From: a virus
IMG/VR virus record: IMGVR_UViG_3300022602_000024
Location: 124,797 to 188,796 of that record
Reading direction: 5' to 3' (one strand)
DNA length: 64,000 nt
Positions 1 to 6,777 of the stretch are shown here, one piece after another. The notes under the pieces are model-generated. The model was given only the letters and a program-made list of their open reading frames with translations. It was not told the origin of the DNA and made no database searches. The translations under genes were made by a program, and so were the position numbers. The first letter of the stretch is position 1, and each line of letters begins with the position of its first letter.

Positions 1-187
1 ATCTTAATTGTTTTTGTTCTTGGCTATTCCAAAAATCAGATATATTGTGTGTATTAACATTATATACTTGTTGTTGATCGTCGGTCATTCTACCAAGTAT
101 GGCACAACATGATACTATATCGCCATTGGGCTGAATCATATTGTGTGCAAAAGGATATGCACAAATTGTAGGACTGTGTATTTCCAT
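1..187 (-). CDS. Partial radical-SAM/SPASM-like protein (N-terminus only)
   Basis: An open frame starts at ATG 187 and runs off the window edge, giving about 62 residues. Near the start it has a Cys-Ala-Tyr-Pro-Phe motif, then NGDIVSCC, then a stretch ending in a W-N-S, K-Q-L-R pattern. This C..PF - G.v..CC - n.W.s - lR arrangement is typical of the SPASM (auxiliary Fe-S) region of radical-SAM proteins, which are common in phages of this kind. The CX3CXXC radical-SAM motif would lie outside the window, so the catalytic role is inferred. The gene lies 3 nt downstream of the neighbouring membrane-protein gene and probably shares its transcript. Confidence 0.5.
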   Translation of the reverse strand, partial: MEIHSPTICAYPFAHNMIQPNGDIVSCCAILGRMTDDQQQVYNVNTHNISDFWNSQEQKQLR

Positions 188-190
188 GTG

Positions 191-502
191 TTAGTTAAGT
201 GCTATTAACGCCAGTTTGGTTAATCCCACCATGTCAATGCAAAACAATAATGCGTAGTTGGCCAACATGCCAAATGATCCACGTGTCCATGCTGCCCAGG
301 CATAGATCAAGGTACTGGCCACCCAGATACAGTATAATTGTAGCAATGGCGGATTGGGCAAAAATATAGTCATGCCTAGTGCACACCCAATACTACCAAA
401 CCATCCTAGTATTTCAAGGCAAAAGCGTAATGGCCATTCGTTGTAGTCACGTTTCATCCAGTCTGCAGTACTTGAAAAGCATCGGTTGATTATTTGTTTC
501 AT
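191..502 (-). CDS. Small inner-membrane protein, unknown function
   Basis: 103 residues with three hydrophobic segments, roughly residues 27-47, 52-70 and 80-102, separated by short polar stretches. The N-terminal 25 residues are polar and basic. There is no signal peptide or lipobox, so it is predicted to be an integral inner-membrane protein. It begins inside the stop codon of the upstream gene (ATGA overlap), indicating coupled translation. I do not recognise the family. Confidence 0.7.
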   Translation of the reverse strand: MKQIINRCFSSTADWMKRDYNEWPLRFCLEILGWFGSIGCALGMTIFLPNPPLLQLYCIWVASTLIYAWAAWTRGSFGMLANYALLFCIDMVGLTKLALIALN

Positions 503-1143
503 TTGGGTAAGTGGTAAAATTTTTGTTGGTATTGATCTATTACTTGTCTATACCGTACAATATCACGTTCTAAGAAATTCTTTTGTAGACTATGATAGTT
601 GGTTTCGTATACTTTTTTGTAGTATTCGATCTGTTTTCTAAGTTCCAGCTCATCAGCAGTGGCAACATTCATACGCCGATCTCGTTCTATAACCAAGTCA
701 AGCCCGTTCTCTTTGAAGAACATGTTGGTTAAATCGTTGCCCGAGTATAAATGACGGTCAGGATCAAACGGCTCATACGGCTGATGATCTTTGATTGTTG
801 CATCCAGTGGAATCCAATGTATAGGCAAATCCCAGATGGGACCCAACATCATGGATACACTATAGGTATGCTCGTCAAATACTCCGCTGACCAACAACTT
901 GGCCACTTGTGGATCATCTAAACTAATGTCTGGATTGAGCCTCAGGTACTGTGTGATACCTTTGGTATGCCTGACTTCAGGATCTGTTATATGTGCAAAG
1001 ATCTTGTACTGTGATAAATCTAATAGTGGATCAAATAAGTTAACATAATCCCACCCATGTGCAGCCAAGAATGTGTTATGTGTTATATAACCATTCTTAG
1101 GGCACAGTATGTATAGGAAGCGATCTTTGATCCTGCAGAACAT
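499..1143 (-). CDS. Hypothetical protein, possibly sulfotransferase-like
   Basis: 214 residues. It has many aromatic residues and a mid-protein FDEHTYSVSMMLGPIWDL stretch followed by an IPLD strand, resembling the central part of phage sulfotransferase-like proteins. No clear P-loop (PAPS-binding) motif is visible at the N-terminus, so the assignment is weak. The C-terminal 60 residues are charged and helical, probably coiled-coil. The start is ATG 1143, directly abutting the stop of the DsbA-like gene (TAATG arrangement), so it is probably co-transcribed with it. Confidence 0.6.
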   Translation of the reverse strand: MFCRIKDRFLYILCPKNGYITHNTFLAAHGWDYVNLFDPLLDLSQYKIFAHITDPEVRHTKGITQYLRLNPDISLDDPQVAKLLVSGVFDEHTYSVSMMLGPIWDLPIHWIPLDATIKDHQPYEPFDPDRHLYSGNDLTNMFFKENGLDLVIERDRRMNVATADELELRKQIEYYKKVYETNYHSLQKNFLERDIVRYRQVIDQYQQKFYHLPK

Positions 1144-1403
1144 TAAAGAGTTTTGCCAACAGTTTCTAAAATAGTATTCAAATCTTCGTGTTCACGATTG
1201 GTATCGGTGAGTTTTGATTTTTGGGCAATCTTGATTGCTTTTTTCAAAACACTGGGTTTGATTTCTAACTCTTCAGCAATGGCTTTGACTGTATCACTGA
1301 GTCCGGCATTCAAGTCTTCGATTTCTTGAAGTACGTGCATACCTTCGTTGATAATTTGTGTGAGTTTGGCTTTTTGTTCGCCACTGAACATACGTGCTGA
1401 CAT
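1143..1403 (-). CDS. dsbA: DsbA-like double-stranded DNA-binding protein (late transcription accessory)
   Basis: 86 residues, highly charged and helical. The central and C-terminal part (IEDLNAGLSDTVKAIAEEL, then IKPSVLKKAIKIA) lines up with T4 DsbA, an 89-residue dsDNA-binding protein linked to late transcription in T4. In T4 and relatives dsbA lies near the replication/late-transcription genes. The start follows a strong AAGGAG ribosome binding site, and a sigma70-type promoter lies just upstream (1428-1456), consistent with early/middle expression. The family call is by remembered similarity, not a search. Confidence 0.6.
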   Translation of the reverse strand: MSARMFSGEQKAKLTQIINEGMHVLQEIEDLNAGLSDTVKAIAEELEIKPSVLKKAIKIAQKSKLTDTNREHEDLNTILETVGKTL

Positions 1404-1427
1404 AAGGTCTCCTTAGTTGAAAATGTT

Positions 1428-1456
1428 ATTATATACTAGTTTATTTGATATTGCAA
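1428..1456 (-). promoter_or_regulatory. Sigma70-type promoter for the dsbA gene
   Basis: Reading the minus strand: TTGCAA (1451-1456), 17-nt spacer, TATAAT (1428-1433), about 25 nt upstream of the dsbA start. The rest of the gap to 1563 has no gene; it contains a short TGGCC/GGCCA inverted repeat near 1517 without a U-run. Confidence 0.65.
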
Positions 1457-1563
1457 GACTATTTTGGAATTAATGCTCACTTTAGGGGTCTTTGGGCACG
1501 ACTCCTATCAACCCTGGCCAGCAGCCGGCCACACCGTAACACAAGGTCACTAAGGTAGGTGTT

Positions 1564-3516
1564 CTATTTTTTATAAAGTGCTCGTAATACCTGTTTTAAC
1601 AGGTGTTGCACAGTGGGATCAGATGCAGGCAAATTGGATTTGGTTTCCATACTGTAAGCAATATCATTCCACTCTTTGTTTTCTATGGTATTCAATGATC
1701 CATTTGAATTGGCAGAGTTGATTGCTTTCAATCCTGCAATGGTAATGGGCACTATTTGATAAGTGGCAAAGCGCCCGCCTACGGTTCTGTTAATTCTCAT
1801 GCCTGCTAATCCTGTTTTGGCTTTTGCAGCAAATTCTTGTTTAACAGCATCTCCAACTGCAACAGGTACGATTTTGACATCTGTTTGTTTAAGTCGACGC
1901 TCCGACAGATAGTAGTTCAATGCAGTAGTCATTTTGCTATCAAATGCAGCCAACCCAACATTCAATACTGGACTACCTTTGGTACGCAGATAATTTACCA
2001 ATGCACTGGAATCAGCTGGATTTACTGGTCGTTGGTCTTGTGTTATTTTTGCTAATTTTGTCTTGTATTCTTGCACATAAGCAGCAGGATCACTGGCAAT
2101 GATCATGGCACGAACAAAACGTCCCACTGCATTTTTAATGCCCTGCAGGTCCGCCAAGTAGTTGCCGCCAGCATGACGGAAACTGATATACTTGCCGTTG
2201 TTGCTGATACTGGCAGTATGTGCACGGGATACATTGTTGGCAAAGTCGGCTAATTTTTTAATATCAATGGTTGTAGCCTGTGCAGGACGCCCAAACACAT
2301 CAGTCTTTTTCTTTTTGACCTTGACATCATTCTCCCAGTTTCCACCTGATAAATCTCGAAACACACTACGAGCATAGTCATTGCCTTCACGACCAAAGTA
2401 TTTGAGCACATACTCGTCGCCTAAGAATACTGCCAGTTTAAGTACATCTAACTTTTGTGGGATACTGACATTGATGTGTAACCCTGTACTGTCATTTGTG
2501 TATAGGCCCATTTGTTGTGCAAGGCCATAAAATCGGTTTAATGCGGTCATAGCATCCAAGGCCGGCAATGGGGGACTGACAATTTCTGCAGCAGAATCTT
2601 CTTCATTGTCAGGCGATAAACTACCATCAGGCTCAATATACCAGTCAGTGAGGTTTTTTGCTTTCTGATGATAACTATGGAACACCTGAACTGTGCTTTC
2701 CATAGCAGTAGTCACTGCTGGTTGTAGTACTGCAGCAGCATCTTCGTAACTGCCCCCATCATCTTCATCATCGTAGTAGTCATCACTTTCATAATCAGTT
2801 AATCTCAATTGATCCCAGACTGTGGATGGATCATAGGTGAAGTATTGACTGGTATGCACATCAACCCGGCCGTTGCCAGTTAGCCAGATCAAGAAGCCTT
2901 TCCATGAAGTGCCTGCGGCAGCCATAGAACGCATACGTACACCTAGTTGTTCTAACTCATTGTTACTGTTTTTTATGTATAGCAAATAACCAACCATTCG
3001 TGCAAATTTCAGTTGATCTGACAATTTTTTACTGGCAAAACTGAAACTGCGATCATCATCTGCGCGAATACGTTTGACAGCAAGATCGGAATATTTTTTC
3101 TGTTGTGTTGGGGTCAGTTTGTTATACAGTTCAATAACACCAGGCAAGATACCGTCTTTGAAAGCTGGATATGCTGCGGTCGCAGTATCGAATCCTTTGA
3201 GTGGTTGCTTGAATCGAAATACAGAATCAAACCACTCGGGAGTCAGATCAATATCGGCCTGGCGACCACCAATTCGTTCATCCCACACATTGTTCTGATA
3301 CAAGGCGTCATCTGTTTGATCTGTGGTATAAGCGGGCTTTTCTCCAGGTTCTTCAGCAGGAGTACCTTTGACAGTAGCCTCGGGCACACATACTTCAAAT
3401 TCAAATCCAACTAACACGCCAGCGGCATGTCCTTGCTCTACTGCTTGTGCAAAGGAAGTAGGGTCCATACGGACTTCATCTAATTCGGGTTGGTGGGCAA
3501 ATTCTGTAATCTTCAT
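1564..3516 (-). CDS. Amidoligase-like (COOH-NH2 ligase fold) protein, probable packaged protein
   Basis: 650 residues. Motifs match the amidoligase family (ATP-dependent ligases with a glutamine-synthetase-like fold): GFEFEV (about 37-42), WYIEPDGSL (292-300), AEIVSPP (310-316), GLHINVSI (345-352) and a later K-x-ISFRHAGG stretch. These are the expected metal, ATP and substrate positions, so the enzyme looks intact. Family members form amide or peptide bonds, for example modifying proteins or cell-wall peptides; the substrate here is unknown. The N-terminus, MKITEF...ELDE, resembles the T4 capsid-targeting peptide shared by its neighbours. An acidic D/Y/E tract lies near residues 242-258. An exact TATAAATA late-type promoter lies just upstream of the start. 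Confidence 0.65.
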   Translation of the reverse strand: MKITEFAHQPELDEVRMDPTSFAQAVEQGHAAGVLVGFEFEVCVPEATVKGTPAEEPGEKPAYTTDQTDDALYQNNVWDERIGGRQADIDLTPEWFDSVFRFKQPLKGFDTATAAYPAFKDGILPGVIELYNKLTPTQQKKYSDLAVKRIRADDDRSFSFASKKLSDQLKFARMVGYLLYIKNSNNELEQLGVRMRSMAAAGTSWKGFLIWLTGNGRVDVHTSQYFTYDPSTVWDQLRLTDYESDDYYDDEDDGGSYEDAAAVLQPAVTTAMESTVQVFHSYHQKAKNLTDWYIEPDGSLSPDNEEDSAAEIVSPPLPALDAMTALNRFYGLAQQMGLYTNDSTGLHINVSIPQKLDVLKLAVFLGDEYVLKYFGREGNDYARSVFRDLSGGNWENDVKVKKKKTDVFGRPAQATTIDIKKLADFANNVSRAHTASISNNGKYISFRHAGGNYLADLQGIKNAVGRFVRAMIIASDPAAYVQEYKTKLAKITQDQRPVNPADSSALVNYLRTKGSPVLNVGLAAFDSKMTTALNYYLSERRLKQTDVKIVPVAVGDAVKQEFAAKAKTGLAGMRINRTVGGRFATYQIVPITIAGLKAINSANSNGSLNTIENKEWNDIAYSMETKSNLPASDPTVQHLLKQVLRALYKK

Positions 3517-3522
3517 AATATG

Positions 3523-3530
3523 TATTTATA
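3523..3530 (-). promoter_or_regulatory. T4-late-like promoter, exact TATAAATA
   Basis: Minus-strand TATAAATA, 6 nt upstream of the amidoligase start codon at 3516. The surrounding sequence is a near-perfect TATTTATATAAATA palindrome, so a plus-strand site is also formed. A T4-type start point (about 6 nt downstream) would leave almost no leader. Confidence 0.55.
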
Positions 3531-3537
3531 TAAATAT

Positions 3538-3660
3538 CTAGTGCCGTTGCAATACGGATAGATGAAGATTTGAAAAACCTGGGGACTTTCCGTATCTTGC
3601 CCCTGGGCAACAACGAATTGGCAGGCGAGTTTCATTAATCATCGCGGCACACTGTTTCAT
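3538..3660 (-). CDS. Possible small protein (40 aa)
   Basis: Short open frame starting at ATG 3660, which overlaps the upstream stop codon by 4 nt (ATGA), the standard coupling in this genome, and ending at TAG 3538. The product is basic with Cys at 4, 17 and 18. No family is recognised and no other support exists, so it may be spurious; otherwise this 140-nt gap holds no gene. Confidence 0.25.
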   Translation of the reverse strand: MKQCAAMINETRLPIRCCPGARYGKSPGFSNLHLSVLQRH

Positions 3661-5621
3661 AAATTAATCTGCGGTGATTTACCAACCCAGCGTGAATCTC
3701 TAATAATGGTTCCTACTTTAAAGTAGTTATCATCTACTTTGCGTACACCCATAGTGATCCAATTGTCATTACGGGTATCAGTAAATGCATATCCAGTACC
3801 ATTGGGTTTGTCTTTAAAATATCTTAGTCCGCGATTCAACATGGCTGCACAGGCTTCCATCAATTGTTCAACCGTCATTCTGGAGCCTCTATTCAATTTG
3901 ATTTGATCAAAAAAGTGCTTGGTAAACTCTAATTTAATACCCTTGGCATGGGCAAAGTGTTGTGTAGCTGTTGTCACTAGTTGTAGTTTGCGCATCAGTT
4001 CTTCGGTATAATAGGGATCAACTTCCCAGTCACTGTGTTCGTGAATCTTTTTAGCCTTGCCGGCTTTCATGTTGGCCAACCAATGTGCCATGCGTTGTTT
4101 TTCGCCTGTACTGTGTTTGGCAACATTTCTTAATGTACTTACGCTGGCTTTGGTATTAACGCCTGAACGTTTAGCAAGTCCTTTGCGTCCGGGATGTTTA
4201 CCATCAGCAAAGTTTTCTGCCACACCTTGCTTAACGAATTGAACGTTTAATTTGGCATTCTTCCACAACGGATTCTTAGGATCCATTCTTTGTTGTAGCA
4301 ACCATATAGCGGATACTCTGTGTGCCCCATCTTCAAACTTGCCGTTTAACACTATTATTGGATCGAGTTGGGCTAATGACTCTGGATGTTTTTTAAAATA
4401 CTCAGCATACTCTATTGCCTTTTCAGTTACGTTCCAACTGTGGTAATCTTTAGCGTCCCAATCATCAACTACATTGTTATAGTAAGGCACACCGGGTATA
4501 GATGATATAATCTGGCCTACAGTCATTTTGCGAGTTGTTATCTTTGCATCGGACGCAAATGGTTTAGGCTTACCAGAACTTGGTCCCGGTTGTGGGACAC
4601 CATCGGCAAAGTTTTCCCATACATTTTTACCCGGCTTGTGCTTGTCCCAAAAGCCAGCACCAGCATCAGTCTGTTGACCACTGCGGCGAATTTTATATCC
4701 TTTGCTCTTTACGTAGTCATACATTGTTTTAGCAATACCTTGACTACGATAGCGTTCGTCAACTTCCAAGTCCTGTGGTAATAATTCATCACCATCAAAG
4801 GCAAATAATACATGACCTAACTCACGACCATTACTACTTGCAGTAACATACATTACTTGGTTATCATAATCGTCATCATCAACGTATTCATCATCTTTTT
4901 GTATTTCAATATTGATATCTATACCATTAAATGCTTCTTCTTCTAAACTTTCGCCACGATAAGGACGTACCCAAGAGAAACGTGTGCTGGCCGGAATCCA
5001 CTTTAATCCTAAACCGCGATTGCCTTTGGCTGGATCAGTGTCAATCAACAACCAGTCTTTTTCATCGCTAAACTTTACTTCGTGTTGCCGACGAATAATA
5101 CGCACAATCTTGCCTGTGCTTTCAATCTTGGCCATCATGGCAGGCTCTGTGTCTTCATCTAGGAATGTGCTGGCAATCTTACGACACAGATTTTTTAACT
5201 TTTCATTCTTTGTTTCTACTACGCGGAAACGTGCTGAACTGGTATCTTGTGTGGGATCAATGTATCCACAGTATACACGTTTAATACCTACTCCGTGTAA
5301 AAATCGACTGCAACTTTCGTCATGGCGATCATCCATTGCTTCACTGCAAGGACTCAATGTTGTAATGACTGTAGATCCTGGGGGAACAGGACCGTTTTCA
5401 CTAACGTAAGCATTGACAGCTACACGTTCAGCGTGTATGCGCTTGCCCTCTGAATCGGGCAAGTTAATACCGCAAACTTCTACTCCGTTGGGATCTAACA
5501 CACAAGCTGCTACGCAACCATATGTGTCTTCATCACGTTCTTGTCCAGAAATGACCATTTCGCATAACCTGGCCAGTATGCGATCTAAATGTTCTGTACT
5601 GAGTATTTCTTTAGTCTGCAT
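3657..5621 (-). CDS. Modular fusion: deaminase-like, GNAT, ParB-like and C-terminal unknown domains, with a GVAE seam
   Basis: 654 residues with several readable modules. Residues 1-150: zinc-dependent cytidine-deaminase-like domain with HAE (63-65) and PC...C (P91-C92, C104). Residues about 255-330: GNAT acetyltransferase pattern (GHVLFAF, then EVDERYRSQGIAKTMYDYV). Residues about 362-465: ParB/sulfiredoxin-like domain with the FEDGAHR motif (429-435). Residues 464-470 are KQGVAEN, the seam seen in two neighbouring polyproteins. A basic segment (474-525) follows, then a C-terminal domain (530-654) loosely like phage RNase-toxin modules. ENFADG occurs twice (336-341 and 469-474), suggesting duplicated module borders. 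The N-terminus (MQTKEILSTE) is compatible with a capsid-targeting peptide. I infer a packaged multi-effector. Confidence 0.65.
   Translation of the reverse strand: MQTKEILSTEHLDRILARLCEMVISGQERDEDTYGCVAACVLDPNGVEVCGINLPDSEGKRIHAERVAVNAYVSENGPVPPGSTVITTLSPCSEAMDDRHDESCSRFLHGVGIKRVYCGYIDPTQDTSSARFRVVETKNEKLKNLCRKIASTFLDEDTEPAMMAKIESTGKIVRIIRRQHEVKFSDEKDWLLIDTDPAKGNRGLGLKWIPASTRFSWVRPYRGESLEEEAFNGIDINIEIQKDDEYVDDDDYDNQVMYVTASSNGRELGHVLFAFDGDELLPQDLEVDERYRSQGIAKTMYDYVKSKGYKIRRSGQQTDAGAGFWDKHKPGKNVWENFADGVPQPGPSSGKPKPFASDAKITTRKMTVGQIISSIPGVPYYNNVVDDWDAKDYHSWNVTEKAIEYAEYFKKHPESLAQLDPIIVLNGKFEDGAHRVSAIWLLQQRMDPKNPLWKNAKLNVQFVKQGVAENFADGKHPGRKGLAKRSGVNTKASVSTLRNVAKHSTGEKQRMAHWLANMKAGKAKKIHEHSDWEVDPYYTEELMRKLQLVTTATQHFAHAKGIKLEFTKHFFDQIKLNRGSRMTVEQLMEACAAMLNRGLRYFKDKPNGTGYAFTDTRNDNWITMGVRKVDDNYFKVGTIIRDSRWVGKSPQINL
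4215..4229 (-). repeat. GVAE seam copy inside the deaminase/GNAT fusion
   Basis: Encodes QGVAE and is nearly identical at the DNA level to the copies in the 6774-8891 and 9616-11571 genes. Here the residue after the Glu is Asn (ENFADG) instead of Gly. Confidence 0.75.
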
Positions 5622-5994
5622 GCTTCAACCCAAAGTATTCAGGATTGGCTTGAGCAAAGTCACGCATGATGATGCCGGCATTGCTGTTGGCTTCGTTTTC
5701 TTCTGGGGTACCAGTTTCGCCAGCACCGTCGTACAACTTGCCCTCTAAGTCTTGCTTGTAGTGTGTGAGTTCGTGTGCTAGTGTTCTTAATACATCAACA
5801 GGATGACGACCAGCAACCACCAGTTCAATAGACTTGGTGTTGGGATTATATCCGCCAAAACTGGTGTCTACAGGGCGTGCTAATAATTTAATAGGAGGCA
5901 ATTTTTCCAGCTCTAATCGTTCGGCTACCCAAGGGGCAAACCGATGAACAAACTGCTTGGCCATGCCTTCAATTAAAAAATCACTTGCTCTCAT
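5611..5994 (-). CDS. HExxH zinc metalloprotease-like protein with capsid-targeting-like N-terminus
   Basis: 127 residues. H74-E-L-T-H78 is a zincin HExxH active site (AHELTHYKQ), followed by an acidic EENEAN stretch near residue 100 that could give the third zinc ligand. The N-terminus, MRASDFLIEGM, fits a T4-type capsid-targeting peptide with a consensus-like LIE/G processing site, so it may be carried in the head. The gene overlaps the downstream start by 11 nt and the upstream gene by 14 nt. The substrate is unknown. Confidence 0.7.
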   Translation of the reverse strand: MRASDFLIEGMAKQFVHRFAPWVAERLELEKLPPIKLLARPVDTSFGGYNPNTKSIELVVAGRHPVDVLRTLAHELTHYKQDLEGKLYDGAGETGTPEENEANSNAGIIMRDFAQANPEYFGLKHAD

Positions 5995-6346
5995 TCAAAA
6001 TCCACGTCTGTGCCGATTCTAACAATTGTTGTAATTCTTCTACACTCTCACAATGCCATTTACGCAATGACTTGTTGATACGGCTATTTGGATCATGTGC
6101 AGTTTTTGCACTAGTACGACTCTTTTTCATGCCCTTCATACGTGCGCAGAAACTGGCACGACGTTTGGCAGCTTTTGATCCTTTTTTCAGTTTACTGGGT
6201 TTAGTAGTTACAGCAGTCTGTAGTTTGCTACCAGGATGTTCTTTACGATAACTGGCAACACCTTTTTTGTTCAGTCCGCCGTTTTTGTTCTTGCCTGATT
6301 TTTTCTGCCAGGCTGCAGTTTCTGTGACAATTTCTTCAAATTTCAT
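5981..6346 (-). CDS. Basic DUF6321-like phage protein, probable internal head protein
   Basis: I place the start at ATG 6346, which overlaps the upstream stop by 4 nt (ATGA), giving 121 residues beginning MKFEEIVTETAAW. The frame extends 8 codons further upstream, which is less likely. The body is very rich in Lys/Arg and carries GGLNKKGVASYRKEHPGS, RRASFCARMKGM and DPNSRINKSLRKWHC, a signature I recall from DUF6321 proteins of T4-like phages. The N-terminus closely resembles T4 internal-protein targeting peptides, and the basic body suits DNA binding inside the capsid. The function is inferred. Confidence 0.65.
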   Translation of the reverse strand: MKFEEIVTETAAWQKKSGKNKNGGLNKKGVASYRKEHPGSKLQTAVTTKPSKLKKGSKAAKRRASFCARMKGMKKSRTSAKTAHDPNSRINKSLRKWHCESVEELQQLLESAQTWILNESK

Positions 6347-6777
6347 TTTGATGTGGCCCTTAACATCCATGCGTGTTTACGGAACGCGTCCATACGTTCT
6401 GCTAAGAAGTTGCTAAATCCATGCTCGCCCTCGGCTTCGGCAATATCATATACACGCTTTAAAATCAATACCATATTCTCAGCATCTTGTAATAGTTCAG
6501 CAACCATTTGTTCACCAGGTACAACTTCGGTAGCATCATCAATGCCGCTCAACACACTGAAGCGACTGTTACTACCAGGAGCATAACTGCCTAGGGCACG
6601 AATCTTTTCTGCAAACTCATCCACGGTACCATATACTTCAGTGTAGATGGTTTCAAACAATGCGTGTAGTTCTTGGAAGTTGATGCCTTCTACATTCCAA
6701 TGAAAGAACGCAGCTTTCAAATAAAATGTAAATTGGCTAGCAAAGGCTATCTTTGCGGCTTTGGCTAATTCGTTCAT
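6343..6777 (-). CDS. Dps/ferritin-like protein
   Basis: Start placed at ATG 6777, an ATGA overlap with the upstream stop; 144 residues. The motif FYLKAAFFHWNVEGINFQEL, followed by F-E-T-I-Y and a D-E-F-A-E-K-I-R-A-L-G helix, matches Dps-family ferritins, where the His, Asp and Glu residues form the inter-subunit ferroxidase site. Dps proteins oxidise and store iron and coat DNA against oxidative damage. Located among candidate packaged proteins, it may protect phage DNA or manage iron on entry; that role is inference. Confidence 0.75.
   Translation of the reverse strand: MNELAKAAKIAFASQFTFYLKAAFFHWNVEGINFQELHALFETIYTEVYGTVDEFAEKIRALGSYAPGSNSRFSVLSGIDDATEVVPGEQMVAELLQDAENMVLILKRVYDIAEAEGEHGFSNFLAERMDAFRKHAWMLRATSK

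Noticed and set aside
1404-1563. Possible structured RNA in the gap with a TGGCC/GGCCA repeat
   Set aside because: Only a 5-bp stem, no U-run and no conserved motif; recorded as a gap with a promoter only.
4984-5409. 141-residue plus-strand frame
   Set aside because: Lies opposite the deaminase/GNAT fusion, has no ribosome site and low-complexity Ser/Thr/Ile composition; a shadow of the minus-strand gene.
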